Notes: generated by a model from the letters alone, not told the origin. Shown: positions 26,571-36,428, counted from the first letter of the stretch. The stretch is DNA of 64,000 nucleotides from JAGVSZ01 sp963716855 (GCA_963716855.1 CAVQUV010000006.1:119793-183792), one strand, 5' to 3'. Made by a program: numbers and translations.

Positions 26571-28145
26571 CTACTTGATGTCCGGGATCGGGAAGATCAC
26601 CCCACCGAACAGCAGGTACGCGAGGAGGAGCGTCCAGAACACATTGATGATCTGCGCGGCGATGAACGCCACGGCGGGCCGGCCGCCTTCCATCGTCGCG
26701 AGATCGACGAAGCGCGTCTCGAGCCCGATGCACACGAACGCGAGCGCGAACCACCAGGTGCGGAACTCCGCGAGCGCGCTCTTGGTGCCGTTCACCATGT
26801 CGTTCGGCAGGAAAAACGAGAACGCCGCCGAGGCGACGAGAAACCCGAGCACGAACTTCGGGAAGCGCTCCCAGATGATGCCGGCGGTCGGCTCCTCGCC
26901 CGTCTTGTTCCCCGCCTTGTAGGTCCACCACACGACGAGAATGAAGGCGGCCACGCCGATCAGCGCGTTCTGGGAAAACTTGACGATCACGCCGGTCTTC
27001 ATCGCGGCGTCGCTGATCAGTGCGCCCGCCGCTACGACCGACGCACTGGTGTCGAGCGTGCCGCCCAGCCAGGCACCCGCGACGAGGTCCGGGATATGGA
27101 ACACCTTTGCGAGCCACGGCATGGCGATCATCATCGGCACCGCAACGATCAGCACGAGCGAGGTCACGTACGAGAGCTTTTTCTTGTCGCCCTGGATCGC
27201 GCCGCAGGTCGCGATCGCCGCCGAGACGCCGCAGATCGCGACCGACGAGGAGAGCATCGCCGCGAAGTCGTCGTCGACGCGCAGCTTACGGGCGATCCAG
27301 AAGCACACGTACCAGACCACGGTTACGACGAGCACCGCCTGGATGATCCCGAGCACGCCAGCCTGGACCACTTCCAGGAAGAGGAGGCCCGCCCCGAGGA
27401 TGACGAGACCCGTCTTAATGTAGTACTCGGTTTGCACCGCCGGCATGAGCCACTTCGGCGTTCCGATGGTGTTGCTTACGAGCAGCCCCATGAGCAGCGC
27501 GAAGATGACGTACTCGATGCCGTACTCGATGAACAGGCCATTCCCGGCGAGCACCCGGGCGAGCCAGGCGAGGGCGAACACGATCGGAAAACCGACGATC
27601 AGCGGCGTCGCCTTGTTGCCCATCAGTACGTATCCGAGGGCCGCGAGGATCAGCCAGGCGATCCCGATGTAGACCGCCTTGGAAATGTTGGCCCAGGTGA
27701 AGACCTTCGCGTCGGCGACGGCCCCCGCATGAGCGCGGATCTCGCCGCCGAGCGCCCCGGCGACACCTTTCCCGCCCACCTTCTGCAGCTCACCGGCGAC
27801 CTTTTCGACCGCCTTGCGATCGCCCTTTTGCAGCGCGGCACCGAGCTCGCTCGCCTTGGCGGCCAGGTCCTTTTGTCCCTTGCCCTCGGCCTCTTTCGCG
27901 ATTCCGTCCAGCGCTGCCGTCCAGTCGGCCGTGCGGGAGGCCATCTGGCCGTCGGTGGTCCAGCGATAACTGGGCGTGACGTTGCGAAGGTCGATGAACT
28001 TCCAGCTGAACGCCGCCAGGGTGACGATGATGACAATGATGCCCAGATATACGGCGATCCAATCCTCGGTCCGCCACTTGCTGGCACCCGTAGTCGCCGT
28101 TGCTTGGCCTTGCGGGACCGTCGCTGCGCTGCTGTCCGAAGCCAT
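26571..28145 (-). CDS. YeiH/UPF0324 family putative sulfate exporter
   Basis: A 524-residue inner-membrane protein of the YeiH family (annotated as putative sulfate exporters). About ten to twelve hydrophobic segments are visible, with family stretches GLLVSNTIG, LVILGAGLLFLEV, SSSVAICGVSAAIA, AGAWLGGTLDTSASVVAAG and FVCIGLETRF. Family members usually have 330-480 residues. Extra length comes from a hydrophilic, Ala/Lys-rich insertion at about residues 50-130 between the first and second hydrophobic segments, predicted to be helical. It is downstream of, and on the same strand as, the aminotransferase gene with a 259-base gap. Confidence 0.88.
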   Translation of the reverse strand: MASDSSAATVPQGQATATTGASKWRTEDWIAVYLGIIVIIVTLAAFSWKFIDLRNVTPSYRWTTDGQMASRTADWTAALDGIAKEAEGKGQKDLAAKASELGAALQKGDRKAVEKVAGELQKVGGKGVAGALGGEIRAHAGAVADAKVFTWANISKAVYIGIAWLILAALGYVLMGNKATPLIVGFPIVFALAWLARVLAGNGLFIEYGIEYVIFALLMGLLVSNTIGTPKWLMPAVQTEYYIKTGLVILGAGLLFLEVVQAGVLGIIQAVLVVTVVWYVCFWIARKLRVDDDFAAMLSSSVAICGVSAAIATCGAIQGDKKKLSYVTSLVLIVAVPMMIAMPWLAKVFHIPDLVAGAWLGGTLDTSASVVAAGALISDAAMKTGVIVKFSQNALIGVAAFILVVWWTYKAGNKTGEEPTAGIIWERFPKFVLGFLVASAAFSFFLPNDMVNGTKSALAEFRTWWFALAFVCIGLETRFVDLATMEGGRPAVAFIAAQIINVFWTLLLAYLLFGGVIFPIPDIK

Positions 28146-28404
28146 GGCTGCTCCTCCTCGATGTGCGTGCTGCTTGCGCGGTTGGTGTTACCCCTTCTTC
28201 TTTTTCCCGGAATCGCCGGAGCCTGGATGGCGCCGGTCTGGCACCGGGCGCGACGATTCTTCTATGCGAGCGTGACCGGGCGCCAAGACAAAAAACTCAT
28301 GGGTTGCCAAGAATTTTCTATCGCCCCTGCAACAATGATTGCCGACGCAAATGCCGTCGTGCCGCCTTCCCGGATGGTTCCGACCGACCGGGCTAATCCG
28401 CCCT

Positions 28405-29613
28405 TCAGGCCTTCAGAACGCGTGCGATCGCGTCGGCGGCGTAGTCGACGTTCTTCGAGTTGAGCGCGGCGACGCAGATCCGCCCGGTCTCGATCGCATA
28501 GATCGAGAACTCCTCGCGGAGCCGCAGGACCTGGGCCTTGGTCAGCCCCGAGTAGGAGAACATGCCGCGCTGGCGCAGCATGAACCCGAAGTCCGAGCCC
28601 GGCGCCCGCGACTGGATGCCGTCCACGAGCGCCTTGCGCATTGACTTGATGCGGTCGCGCATCTGGCCGAGTTCCTTCTCCCAGAGCGTGCGCAGTTCGG
28701 GCGTGGTCAGCGTCATCGCGACGACCTTGCCGCCGTGCGTGGGCGGGTTCGAGTAGTTGGTGCGGACCACCCGCTTGAGCTGGCTCAGCACCCGCGCGGC
28801 CTCGTCCGCGCTAGCGGTCGCAACGCTCAATGCGCCTACGCGCTCGCCGTAGAGCGAGAACGACTTCGAGAACGAGCTCGCCACGAACACGGGGCTGCAC
28901 GCCGCGGCGAAGCGGCGCACCGCCTCTCCGTCGGATTCGATGCCGTCCGCGAACCCCTGGTACGCGATGTCGAGGAAGGGCACGAGGTCGCGCGCCTTCA
29001 CGAGCTCGATCACCCGCGTCCACTGCTCCGGGGTCAGGTCGTAGCCGGTCGGGTTGTGGCAGCAGGCATGCAAGACGACGATCGAGCGGGCCGGAAGCTT
29101 CTCCAGCGCCGCGACCATTCCCGGGAAGTTGACGTCGTGGCTGGCCGCGTCGTAGTACGGGTACGTGTCCACCTTGAACCCGGCGCTCTCGAAGAGCGCG
29201 CGATGGTTCTCCCAGCTCGGATCACTGATCCACACGCCGGCGCCGGCGTTGACCCGCCGCAGGAAGTCGGTGCCGATCTTCAGGCCGCCCGTTCCGCCGA
29301 GCGCCTGCACCGTGACGCCGCGGCCCTCCGTCACGACGGGGGAGTCGGCACCGAAGACGAGGCCCTGCACCGCCTTGTCATAGGCGGCCAGACCGTCGAT
29401 GGGCAGGTAGTTCCACGGCGCGGGGTTGTCCAGGATCGCCTGGTCCGCGCGGCGCACGCATTCGAGGAGCGGCACCTTCCCGGCATCGTCGGTGTAGACC
29501 CCGATCCCGAGGTTGACCTTCTTCGGATTCGTGTCGGCGTTGAACAGCTCCAGGATGCCGATGATCGGGTCGCGCGGCGCCATCTCGACGCCGGCCAGAA
29601 GGGATGCGCTCAT
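28405..29613 (-). CDS. Aromatic/aspartate aminotransferase (class I, TyrB/AspC type)
   Basis: A 402-residue PLP-dependent aminotransferase that exchanges the amino group of aspartate or aromatic amino acids with 2-oxoglutarate. The PLP lysine is in SSFSKSFSLYGERVG; the HACCHNPTG and FLDIAYQGF motifs are as in AspC/TyrB, and the N-terminal VNLGIGVY substrate loop is complete. The frame is open much further upstream, but the ATG at 29613 gives the family length and start. It is divergently arranged from uvrB with a 108-base gap. Whether it prefers aspartate or aromatic substrates cannot be decided from sequence. Confidence 0.93.
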   Translation of the reverse strand: MSASLLAGVEMAPRDPIIGILELFNADTNPKKVNLGIGVYTDDAGKVPLLECVRRADQAILDNPAPWNYLPIDGLAAYDKAVQGLVFGADSPVVTEGRGVTVQALGGTGGLKIGTDFLRRVNAGAGVWISDPSWENHRALFESAGFKVDTYPYYDAASHDVNFPGMVAALEKLPARSIVVLHACCHNPTGYDLTPEQWTRVIELVKARDLVPFLDIAYQGFADGIESDGEAVRRFAAACSPVFVASSFSKSFSLYGERVGALSVATASADEAARVLSQLKRVVRTNYSNPPTHGGKVVAMTLTTPELRTLWEKELGQMRDRIKSMRKALVDGIQSRAPGSDFGFMLRQRGMFSYSGLTKAQVLRLREEFSIYAIETGRICVAALNSKNVDYAADAIARVLKA

Positions 29614-29721
29614 TTTCGCGGACGGAAACGGAGGTGGAGAACGCCCGCATTCTAGCGCCGACGGTCGGTGCCGCGCGACTCGCTGTGAGAAAATCCCCGC
29701 TTGCCGCATCCGCCGTCCCGA

Positions 29722-31815
29722 ATGTCGATTCTCTCCCAGCCGATCCACGCGCCCGAGAAGGCGAAAGTCCTCACCTTCCCGGGGGGCGCATTCCGCCTGC
29801 ACCAGCCGTTCGCGCCCGCCGGCGACCAGCCGGAGGCGATCGAGCACATCGTCGAGGGCTTGAACGACGGGCTCGCCTATCAGACCCTGCTCGGCGTGAC
29901 CGGCTCGGGGAAGACCTACACGATGGCGAACGTCATCGCGCGAATCGGACGGCCCGCGCTCGTGCTCGCGCCCAACAAGACCCTCGCGGCGCAGCTCTAC
30001 TCGGAGTTCCGCGAGTTCTTCCCCGAGAACGCGGTCGAGTACTTTGTCTCGTACTACGACTATTACCAGCCCGAGGCCTACGTCCCCTCGCGCGACCTCT
30101 ACATCGAGAAGGACTCGAGCATCAACGAGCACATCGAGCAGATGCGGCTCTCCGCGACCAAGTCGCTGCTCGAGCGCGACGACGCCGTGATCGTGGCGAC
30201 CGTGTCCTGCATCTACGGGATCGGCGATCCCGTCGACTACCACGGCATGATCCTGCACCTGCGCGAGCGCGAAAAGGCGGGGCAGCGGGACGTGATCGCG
30301 CGGCTCGTCGCGATGCAGTACGAGCGCTCCGAGCTCGACTTCCGGCGCGGCACGTTCCGGGTGCGCGGCGACGTCATCGACGTGTTCCCGGCCGAACATT
30401 CGGAGACCGCGCTGCGCGTGACGCTCTTCGACGACGAGGTCGACAGCCTGATGCTTTTCGACCCGCTCACCGGCCGGTCGGTCCAGCGCGTCTCGCGGTT
30501 CACCGTCTACCCGTCGAGCCACTACGTCACGCCGCGCGCGACCACGCTGCGGGCCATCGAGGCCATCAAGCTGGAGCTCGCGGAGCGGATCGAGTTCTTC
30601 CAGCGCGCGGGCAAGCTCGTCGAGGCACAGCGGATCGAGCAGCGCACGCGCTTCGACCTCGAGATGCTGAACGAGATGGGGTTCTGCAAAGGCATCGAGA
30701 ACTACTCGCGGCACTTGTCGGGGCGCAGGCAGGGGGAGCCGCCGCCGACGCTCATCGACTACCTCCCGCCGCGCTCGCTCATGATCGTCGACGAGAGCCA
30801 CGTGACGATCCCGCAGCTCGGCGGGATGTATCGCGGCGACCGCTCGCGCAAGGAAAATCTCGTCGACTACGGATTCCGCCTGCCCTCGGCGCTCGACAAC
30901 CGCCCCCTCAAGTTCGAGGAGTTCGAAGCGATGGTGCGCCAGACGATCTTCGTCTCGGCGACGCCGGCGCAGTATGAGCTGGGGCGATCGGGACAGGTGG
31001 TGGAGCAGGTCGTGCGCCCGACCGGGCTCGTCGACCCGACTCTGGAAGTGCGACCCGCCTCGACCCAGGTCGACGATCTGCTATCCGAGATCAACTTGCG
31101 CGTCGCGCGGAACGAGCGGGTGCTGGTCACGACGCTCACGAAGCGCATGGCAGAGGATTTGACCGAGTATCTCCGCGAGCACGGCGTGAAGGTTCGCTAC
31201 CTGCACTCCGAGATTGAGACGGTCGAGCGCGTCGAGATCATCCGCGACCTGCGCCTGGGCGAGTTCGACGTGCTCGTGGGCATCAACCTGCTGCGGGAGG
31301 GCCTCGATATTCCCGAGGTGTCTCTGGTGGCGATCCTCGACGCCGACAAGGAGGGGTTCCTGCGTTCGGAGCGCTCGCTGATCCAGACGATCGGCCGGGC
31401 GGCCCGGCACATCCATGGAGCCGCGATCCTCTACGCGGACGTGATCACCGAGTCGATGCGCAGGGCGATCGGCGAAACCGACCGCCGGCGAGCCAAGCAG
31501 GTCGCGTTCAACGCCTCGCGCGGGATCGAGCCGAAGGGCGTCTCCAAGCGCATCAAGGACATCATCGACGGCGTGTACGACGCGGACGACGCGCGGGCCG
31601 GATTGAAGGCTGCCGAGGAGCAGGCGCGCTACGAGGCGATGACCGAAAAGGAGCTCGGCCGGGAGATCAAGCGCCTGGAGAAGCAGATGCTCGACCACGC
31701 GCGCAACCTCGAGTTCGAGAAGGCGGCTGCGGCCCGCGACCAGCTGGCGACGCTCAAGCGCGCGGTGTTCGGTGCCGATGGCGAGGCGCCGGTCGCGCGC
31801 GAGGGAAGTGCATGA
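29722..31815 (+). CDS. uvrB: UvrABC system protein B, excision nuclease subunit
   Basis: A 697-residue helicase-like DNA damage verification subunit of nucleotide excision repair. It has Walker A GVTGSGKTYT, the beta-hairpin region YYDYYQPEAYVPSRD, DESH box, GINLLREGLD, the QTIGRAARH motif, and a C-terminal UVR motif (KRLEKQMLDHARNLEFEKAA) that binds UvrC. I choose the ATG at 29722; an in-frame TTG at 29701 would add seven residues. The gene overlaps the following phosphatase by four bases. Confidence 0.98.
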   Translation: MSILSQPIHAPEKAKVLTFPGGAFRLHQPFAPAGDQPEAIEHIVEGLNDGLAYQTLLGVTGSGKTYTMANVIARIGRPALVLAPNKTLAAQLYSEFREFFPENAVEYFVSYYDYYQPEAYVPSRDLYIEKDSSINEHIEQMRLSATKSLLERDDAVIVATVSCIYGIGDPVDYHGMILHLREREKAGQRDVIARLVAMQYERSELDFRRGTFRVRGDVIDVFPAEHSETALRVTLFDDEVDSLMLFDPLTGRSVQRVSRFTVYPSSHYVTPRATTLRAIEAIKLELAERIEFFQRAGKLVEAQRIEQRTRFDLEMLNEMGFCKGIENYSRHLSGRRQGEPPPTLIDYLPPRSLMIVDESHVTIPQLGGMYRGDRSRKENLVDYGFRLPSALDNRPLKFEEFEAMVRQTIFVSATPAQYELGRSGQVVEQVVRPTGLVDPTLEVRPASTQVDDLLSEINLRVARNERVLVTTLTKRMAEDLTEYLREHGVKVRYLHSEIETVERVEIIRDLRLGEFDVLVGINLLREGLDIPEVSLVAILDADKEGFLRSERSLIQTIGRAARHIHGAAILYADVITESMRRAIGETDRRRAKQVAFNASRGIEPKGVSKRIKDIIDGVYDADDARAGLKAAEEQARYEAMTEKELGREIKRLEKQMLDHARNLEFEKAAAARDQLATLKRAVFGADGEAPVAREGSA

Positions 31816-32294
31816 AAGGCGTGCTCTTCGTCTGCACCGGCAACATCTGCCGGTCGCCGACGGCCGAGGGCGTGTTCCGGAAACTGGTCGCCGATGCCGG
31901 CCTGACGCCCCTCATCACGGCGGACTCGGCCGGAACGCATGGCTACCACGTGGGGGAGGCGCCCGATAACCGCACACAGGCGGCGGCGCGCCTGCGCGGC
32001 TACGATCTATCCGGCCTGCGCGCGCGGCGGGTCGCGCACGAGGATTTCCATCGCTTCGACTTCCTGCTGGCGATGGATCGCGAACACCAGGACATCCTCA
32101 CCCGGCTCGCGCCACTTTCGGCCCGCCACAAGGTGAAGCTGATCATGGAGTTCGGTCGGCGTTCGACGCATGCGGAGGTGCCCGACCCGTACTACGGCGG
32201 ACCCGAAGGCTTCGAGCTCGTACTCGACCTGCTCGAGGATGCGGCCGCGGGCCTGCTCGAGGCGCTGCGTCTCGAGCTCGACCCGCGGGCATAG
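31812..32294 (+). CDS. Low-molecular-weight protein tyrosine phosphatase
   Basis: A 160-residue cytoplasmic phosphatase. The catalytic P-loop C-x5-R is Cys8-TGNIC-Arg14 near the N-terminus, and the general acid Asp lies in DPYYGG near the C-terminus. The start codon overlaps the uvrB stop (ATGA), so it is translationally coupled. The physiological substrate is unknown. It converges on rne with 6 bases between stops. Confidence 0.93.
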   Translation: MKGVLFVCTGNICRSPTAEGVFRKLVADAGLTPLITADSAGTHGYHVGEAPDNRTQAAARLRGYDLSGLRARRVAHEDFHRFDFLLAMDREHQDILTRLAPLSARHKVKLIMEFGRRSTHAEVPDPYYGGPEGFELVLDLLEDAAAGLLEALRLELDPRA

Positions 32295-32300
32295 CGAGCG

Positions 32301-35090
32301 CTACTGCGTTGGCGCCTCGGTATCGGACTTGCGCGCGGTCTCGACCTGCATCAACGGGGCGTTGAGATCCGCCGGTGGAGGCCGGCGCTCGCGGCGCGGG
32401 CGCGGGGCAGGCGGCTGGTCTGCTTCGACCTGCGGCACCACGCGATCCGCCTTTGTCTGGATCATCACGAGACCGCTCTCGCGCAGCGCGGTGTCAAGAT
32501 CGGCCGGTGGCGCGGGCGGGGGAGGCGGCGGCGCCGCCTTCACGACCGGTGCCGCAGCGAATGGGGCGGGCGCTTCGTCGACCGGCGCCGGCCTTGGCTG
32601 CACTGCCTCAGGAATGATCGGCATCGCCGCAGCGACTGCGACTGGGGCTGCCACTTCGGCGACCGGCGCCGGCCTCGGCTGCACCACCTCGCCGACCATC
32701 GGCATCGCCGCAGCCACTGCGACTGGCGCTTCGACCGGCGGGACGGCCGTCACGGTATCGCGCTCGGGCGCGAAAGCTGAAGGCGCCGGCTGTTCGTCCC
32801 GGCGCGGCTGACCCTCCCGCCGCTCTCCGCGATCGCCACGACCGCCACGGTCGCCACGGTCACCACGTTCACGACCTTCCCTGCGGCCGCGACCGCGCTC
32901 ACCCTCTTCACGCGGAACCCCGGGCTGTTGTCCTCCCGGTCCCGCATGCGCCTGCTGCGGAGGGCGCTGCTCGCCCGGGGCGCCGCGCTGGCGATCCTCG
33001 TGCCGCGGTCCGCGCTCGCCCCGCTGCTCCCGCGGTTCGCGCTGTTCACGCGGCTCGCGTGGTTCACGCGGCTCGCGGTGCTCGCGTCCCTCGCGTTGCT
33101 GCTCGCGGCCGTGACGCTCGCCCGGTCCGCGCCCTTGCGGCTGCCCACGCTCCGGGCGCGGGCCGCGCTCGTCGCGGCGCCGCTCCTGGCCTTCGCGTGG
33201 ACCGCCGCGGTCGGGACGCCGGTCGCGCCGCTCGCCACGATCGCCCCGCTCGCCACGATCGCGGCGCTGCTGGGGCTCCGGGCGTGGCGCCGGAGCGGCG
33301 ACGGGCGGCGGCTTGACGGCCTCCGGTTCCTCGGCGCGGAACCACCCGAAAAGCCGTTCGAAGAACCCGTGCTTCGCTGGTGCGAGTACCGGGGCGCGCA
33401 CCGCCGCCGGTGCAGCCGCGGGCTGAGCCGCCGGCGGCCGCGGGACGAACGGTGCGGGTTGATCAGGCGTCACCGCCTGCACTGCGGCCTGCGGGCGCTC
33501 CGGGCGGGCTTCCTGGGCCGAGGTGTAGGGCTTCTCCTCGGTCGGCGCCTCGACGAGGTTGTAGCTCGGCGGCAGCGCGCCTTCCTGGTTGAGGTCGTCG
33601 TGGCGCAGCCGTTCGACTTTGTAGTGCGGAGTCTCGAGGTGGACGTTCGGGATCAGGATCACGTTCACCTTCAGCCGCGCCTCGAGCGCGTGGATGTCGG
33701 TGCGTTTCTCGTTGAGGAGGTAGGTCGCGACGTCCACCGGCACCTGCACGTGGACCGCCGCGGTGTTCTCCTTCATCGCTTCCTCCTGCATGATGCGCAG
33801 GATGTGCAGCGCGGTCGATTCGATGCCGCGAATGAAGCCGATGCCGCTGCAGCGCGGGCAGGGCTGGTGCGCGGTCTCCTCGAGCGAGGGGCGCAGCCGC
33901 TGGCGCGACAGCTCCATCAACCCGAAGCGCGAGATCTTGCCCATCTGCACCCGCGCGCGGTCGAAGCGCAGCGCATCGCGCAGACGGGTCTCCACCTCGC
34001 GCTGGTTGCGCTGGTTCTCCATGTCGATGAAATCGATGACGATCAGGCCGCCGAGGTCGCGCAGCCTGAGCTGGCGTGCGATCTCGTCCGCCGCTTCCGC
34101 GTTGGTCCGGAACGCCGTTTCCTCGATGTCCTGGCCCTTGGTCGCGCGCGCCGAGTTCACATCGACCGCGACCAATGCCTCGGTGTGGTCGATGACCACC
34201 GCGCCGCCGGAGGGGAGCGCGACCTGGCGCGAATAGGCGCTCTCGATCTGGTGCTCGATCTGGAAGCGCGAGAAGAGGGGCACGTCGTCGTGGTACCGCT
34301 TCACGCGCTGGACGTTGTCGGGCATCACGTTGCCCATGAACGCGATCGTCTGCTCGTAGATCGGGTCGGTGTCGATCAGGATCTCGCCGATCTCGGGCTG
34401 GAAGTAATCCCGGATTGCGCGAATGACCAGGCTCGACTCCTGGTAGATGAGGAACGGCGCGGGATTGGCGACCTTTCCGCTTTCGTCCCGTTGGGGAGCG
34501 GCGGCCTCGATGACCTTCTCCCAGAGCGTGAGCAGGTATTTCAGGTCCCACTCGAGCTCCTCGAACGAGCGACCGATGCCGGCCGTGCGCGCGATGACGC
34601 TCATGCCCTGCGGAACGGGAAGCCGCTCCATCGTCTCGCGCAGCTCGTTGCGGTCCTCGCCCTCGACGCGGCGGGATACGCCGCCGCCGCGCGGGTTGTT
34701 TGGCATCAGGACGAGATAGCGGCCGGCCAGGCTGACGAAGGTGGTGAGCGCGGCGCCCTTGTTGCCGCGCTCGTCCTTCTCGACCTGGAGGATGACCTCG
34801 GTGCCCTCGGCGACCGCATCCTGGATGCGGGCCCGCCCCGGCTCGACGTCGGGCCGGAAGTAGCTGCGGGAGATTTCCTTGAAAGGCAGGAACCCGTGGC
34901 GTTCGGTGCCGTAGTCGACGAAGGCGGCTTCGAGGCTGGGTTCGACTCGGGTGATGATGCCTTTGTAGATGTTTCCTTTGCGTTGCTCTTTGCTGGCCGA
35001 TTCGATGTCGAGGTCGATGAGTTTCTGACCGTCGACGATCGCGACACGGAGTTCCTCGGCCTGTGTCGCGTTGAACAGCATGCGCTTCAT
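32301..35090 (-). CDS. rne: Ribonuclease E
   Basis: A 929-residue endoribonuclease that starts mRNA decay and processes rRNA and tRNA precursors. The N-terminal catalytic half has the S1 domain (GNIYKGIITRVEPSLEAAFVDYG), the DNase-I-like segment with IDFIDMENQRNQ, and the Zn-link CPRCSGIG. The C-terminal 400 residues are disordered: Arg/Glu/Gly/Pro-rich, with repeated REPREPREPREQ-type units, then Pro/Ala-rich, as in degradosome scaffolds of other bacteria. A Shine-Dalgarno site (aggagaag) precedes the ATG. The 348-base leader may allow autoregulation as in Escherichia coli. Confidence 0.97.
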   Translation of the reverse strand: MKRMLFNATQAEELRVAIVDGQKLIDLDIESASKEQRKGNIYKGIITRVEPSLEAAFVDYGTERHGFLPFKEISRSYFRPDVEPGRARIQDAVAEGTEVILQVEKDERGNKGAALTTFVSLAGRYLVLMPNNPRGGGVSRRVEGEDRNELRETMERLPVPQGMSVIARTAGIGRSFEELEWDLKYLLTLWEKVIEAAAPQRDESGKVANPAPFLIYQESSLVIRAIRDYFQPEIGEILIDTDPIYEQTIAFMGNVMPDNVQRVKRYHDDVPLFSRFQIEHQIESAYSRQVALPSGGAVVIDHTEALVAVDVNSARATKGQDIEETAFRTNAEAADEIARQLRLRDLGGLIVIDFIDMENQRNQREVETRLRDALRFDRARVQMGKISRFGLMELSRQRLRPSLEETAHQPCPRCSGIGFIRGIESTALHILRIMQEEAMKENTAAVHVQVPVDVATYLLNEKRTDIHALEARLKVNVILIPNVHLETPHYKVERLRHDDLNQEGALPPSYNLVEAPTEEKPYTSAQEARPERPQAAVQAVTPDQPAPFVPRPPAAQPAAAPAAVRAPVLAPAKHGFFERLFGWFRAEEPEAVKPPPVAAPAPRPEPQQRRDRGERGDRGERRDRRPDRGGPREGQERRRDERGPRPERGQPQGRGPGERHGREQQREGREHREPREPREPREQREPREQRGERGPRHEDRQRGAPGEQRPPQQAHAGPGGQQPGVPREEGERGRGRREGRERGDRGDRGGRGDRGERREGQPRRDEQPAPSAFAPERDTVTAVPPVEAPVAVAAAMPMVGEVVQPRPAPVAEVAAPVAVAAAMPIIPEAVQPRPAPVDEAPAPFAAAPVVKAAPPPPPPAPPADLDTALRESGLVMIQTKADRVVPQVEADQPPAPRPRRERRPPPADLNAPLMQVETARKSDTEAPTQ

Positions 35091-35438
35091 ATAGTTCTTC
35101 TCCTAGCGCGCCCGCTGGACAACACGCGAGTTGACTGATGGCTGGCCTTTAGCGATGCATCCTTATGATCACTTAGGGTTGGTTCAGTTGGTCAGTGTTT
35201 GCGTGTTGCGCCCGGTTCTGGTGTTCCGTGGCCGGGCTGGAGGAATCGGAAAGTGATTCCGGTGCGCTCGTCATTTACCATCGCCGCTCATGGTGAGCGA
35301 TGACAACCAGCTGATGGGCACGGGTCTCCCCGAGATCGGGCCCGCTTCGTGGCGCTCGCGCCGGGGACGTGGTGGCGGCCGGGCAGTTCGCGCGGCCGCT
35401 GTCCCGCAAACGAAGACAGCGGTTGGAGTATATGAAGA
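35091..35438. promoter_or_regulatory. Divergent rne/rluC intergenic region, long rne leader
   Basis: 348 bases between divergent starts. The middle part is less GC-rich, with visible hairpins: GGAATC (35242-35247) with GATTCC (35255-35260), and an ATCGC/GCGAT pair around 35279-35304. On the rne side these would be transcribed into a structured leader. In Escherichia coli the rne leader lets RNase E control its own mRNA; that is the comparison, not evidence. No conserved promoter boxes are clear. Confidence 0.5.
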
Positions 35439-36428
35439 ATGAAGGGTTTAGGCAACGCGCGCGGGTCTGAGCGCCGGGTCCCGGCCGCCCGGACCGCGCT
35501 CGTCGGGGAGGAGGGCGCCGACCAGCGCGTGGACAATTTCCTGCTGCGCGAGCTCAAAGGCGTGCCCCGCAGCCATATCTATCGGTTGCTCCGGGGTGGC
35601 GAGGTGCGGGTCAACAGCCGCAGGGTCGACGCCACGTACCGCCTGCAGCAGGGGGATCGGGTGCGGATCCCCCCGGTCCGGGTCGCGAGTCCGGCCCCGG
35701 GCCGGACTCCCATCGCGCGTGATCACGGATTCCCGATCGTCTTCGAGGACGACGCGTTGCTGGTGGTCAACAAGCCTGCCGGGGTGGCGGTGCACGGCGG
35801 CAGCGGCGTGAGCTTCGGGGTGATCGAGCGGCTGCGCGCCGCACGCCCGGAGGCCCGCGTCCTGGAGCTCGCGCATCGGCTGGACCGCGAGACCTCCGGC
35901 CTGCTGATCGTGGCGAAGAAGCGCTCCGCGCTCACCGCGCTCCACGCGGCCCTGCGCGAAGGGCGGGTCGGCAAGCGCTATCTCGTGCTCGTGAAGGGGC
36001 GCTGGACGCGTGGTGCGCGCGACGTCGTGCTGCCGCTGCGAAAGTACCTGACCCCGGCGGGCGAGCGACGGGTCAACGTCGAGGAGGGCGGGAAGGAGTC
36101 GCGCACGCGCTTCGAGCCGGTGCGCGCCCACGGCGGGTTCACCCTGCTCGCGGCCCGGCTCGACACCGGGCGCACCCACCAGATCCGAGTTCAGCTCGCC
36201 CACCTCGGCTTTCCGATTGCCGGCGACGACAAGTATGGCGACTTCGAGCTGAACCGCGAGCTCGCACGGCGCGGGCTCAAGCGGATGTTTCTCCACGCCG
36301 CGGAGCTCGCGTTCGCGCACCCGACGACCGGGGCGCCGCTCGCGCTCAGCGCACCGTTGCCCGATGACCTGCAGCGCTTCCTCGAGGCGCTGACGCACCC
36401 GGACGCTGCGCATGCCGCGCCGCTTTGA
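35439..36428 (+). CDS. rluC: 23S rRNA pseudouridine synthase RluC
   Basis: A 329-residue pseudouridine synthase with an N-terminal S4 RNA-binding domain (RVDNFLLRELKGVPRSHIYRLL) and the RluA-family catalytic motif HRLDRETSG, whose Asp is the catalytic residue. RluC modifies three uridines (955, 2504, 2580) of 23S rRNA in Escherichia coli. Divergence from rne is the common proteobacterial arrangement and supports RluC over RluD. Its end overlaps the HAD phosphatase start by 17 bases. Confidence 0.93.
   Translation: MKGLGNARGSERRVPAARTALVGEEGADQRVDNFLLRELKGVPRSHIYRLLRGGEVRVNSRRVDATYRLQQGDRVRIPPVRVASPAPGRTPIARDHGFPIVFEDDALLVVNKPAGVAVHGGSGVSFGVIERLRAARPEARVLELAHRLDRETSGLLIVAKKRSALTALHAALREGRVGKRYLVLVKGRWTRGARDVVLPLRKYLTPAGERRVNVEEGGKESRTRFEPVRAHGGFTLLAARLDTGRTHQIRVQLAHLGFPIAGDDKYGDFELNRELARRGLKRMFLHAAELAFAHPTTGAPLALSAPLPDDLQRFLEALTHPDAAHAAPL

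Noticed and set aside
28146..28404. Gap between the YeiH and aminotransferase genes, checked for a riboswitch or small RNA
   Set aside because: There is an AT-richer patch near 28280-28340 that may hold the YeiH-gene promoter, but no clear boxes or conserved structure can be supported.
29614..30801. N-terminal extension of the aminotransferase frame over uvrB
   Set aside because: The extension is antisense to uvrB and His/Arg/Asp-rich; the family start is the ATG at 29613.
32800..33180. Repetitive DNA in the rne 3' half that could suggest tandem repeats or a CRISPR-like array
   Set aside because: The periodicity follows codons for RE(P/Q) and RGE units of the disordered tail; there are no constant-length spacers.
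32928..35138. Long plus-strand open frame (736 codons) opposite rne
   Set aside because: It is a mirror of the RNase E gene in GC-rich DNA, with no recognisable domain; the minus strand carries clear S1, catalytic and Zn-link motifs.
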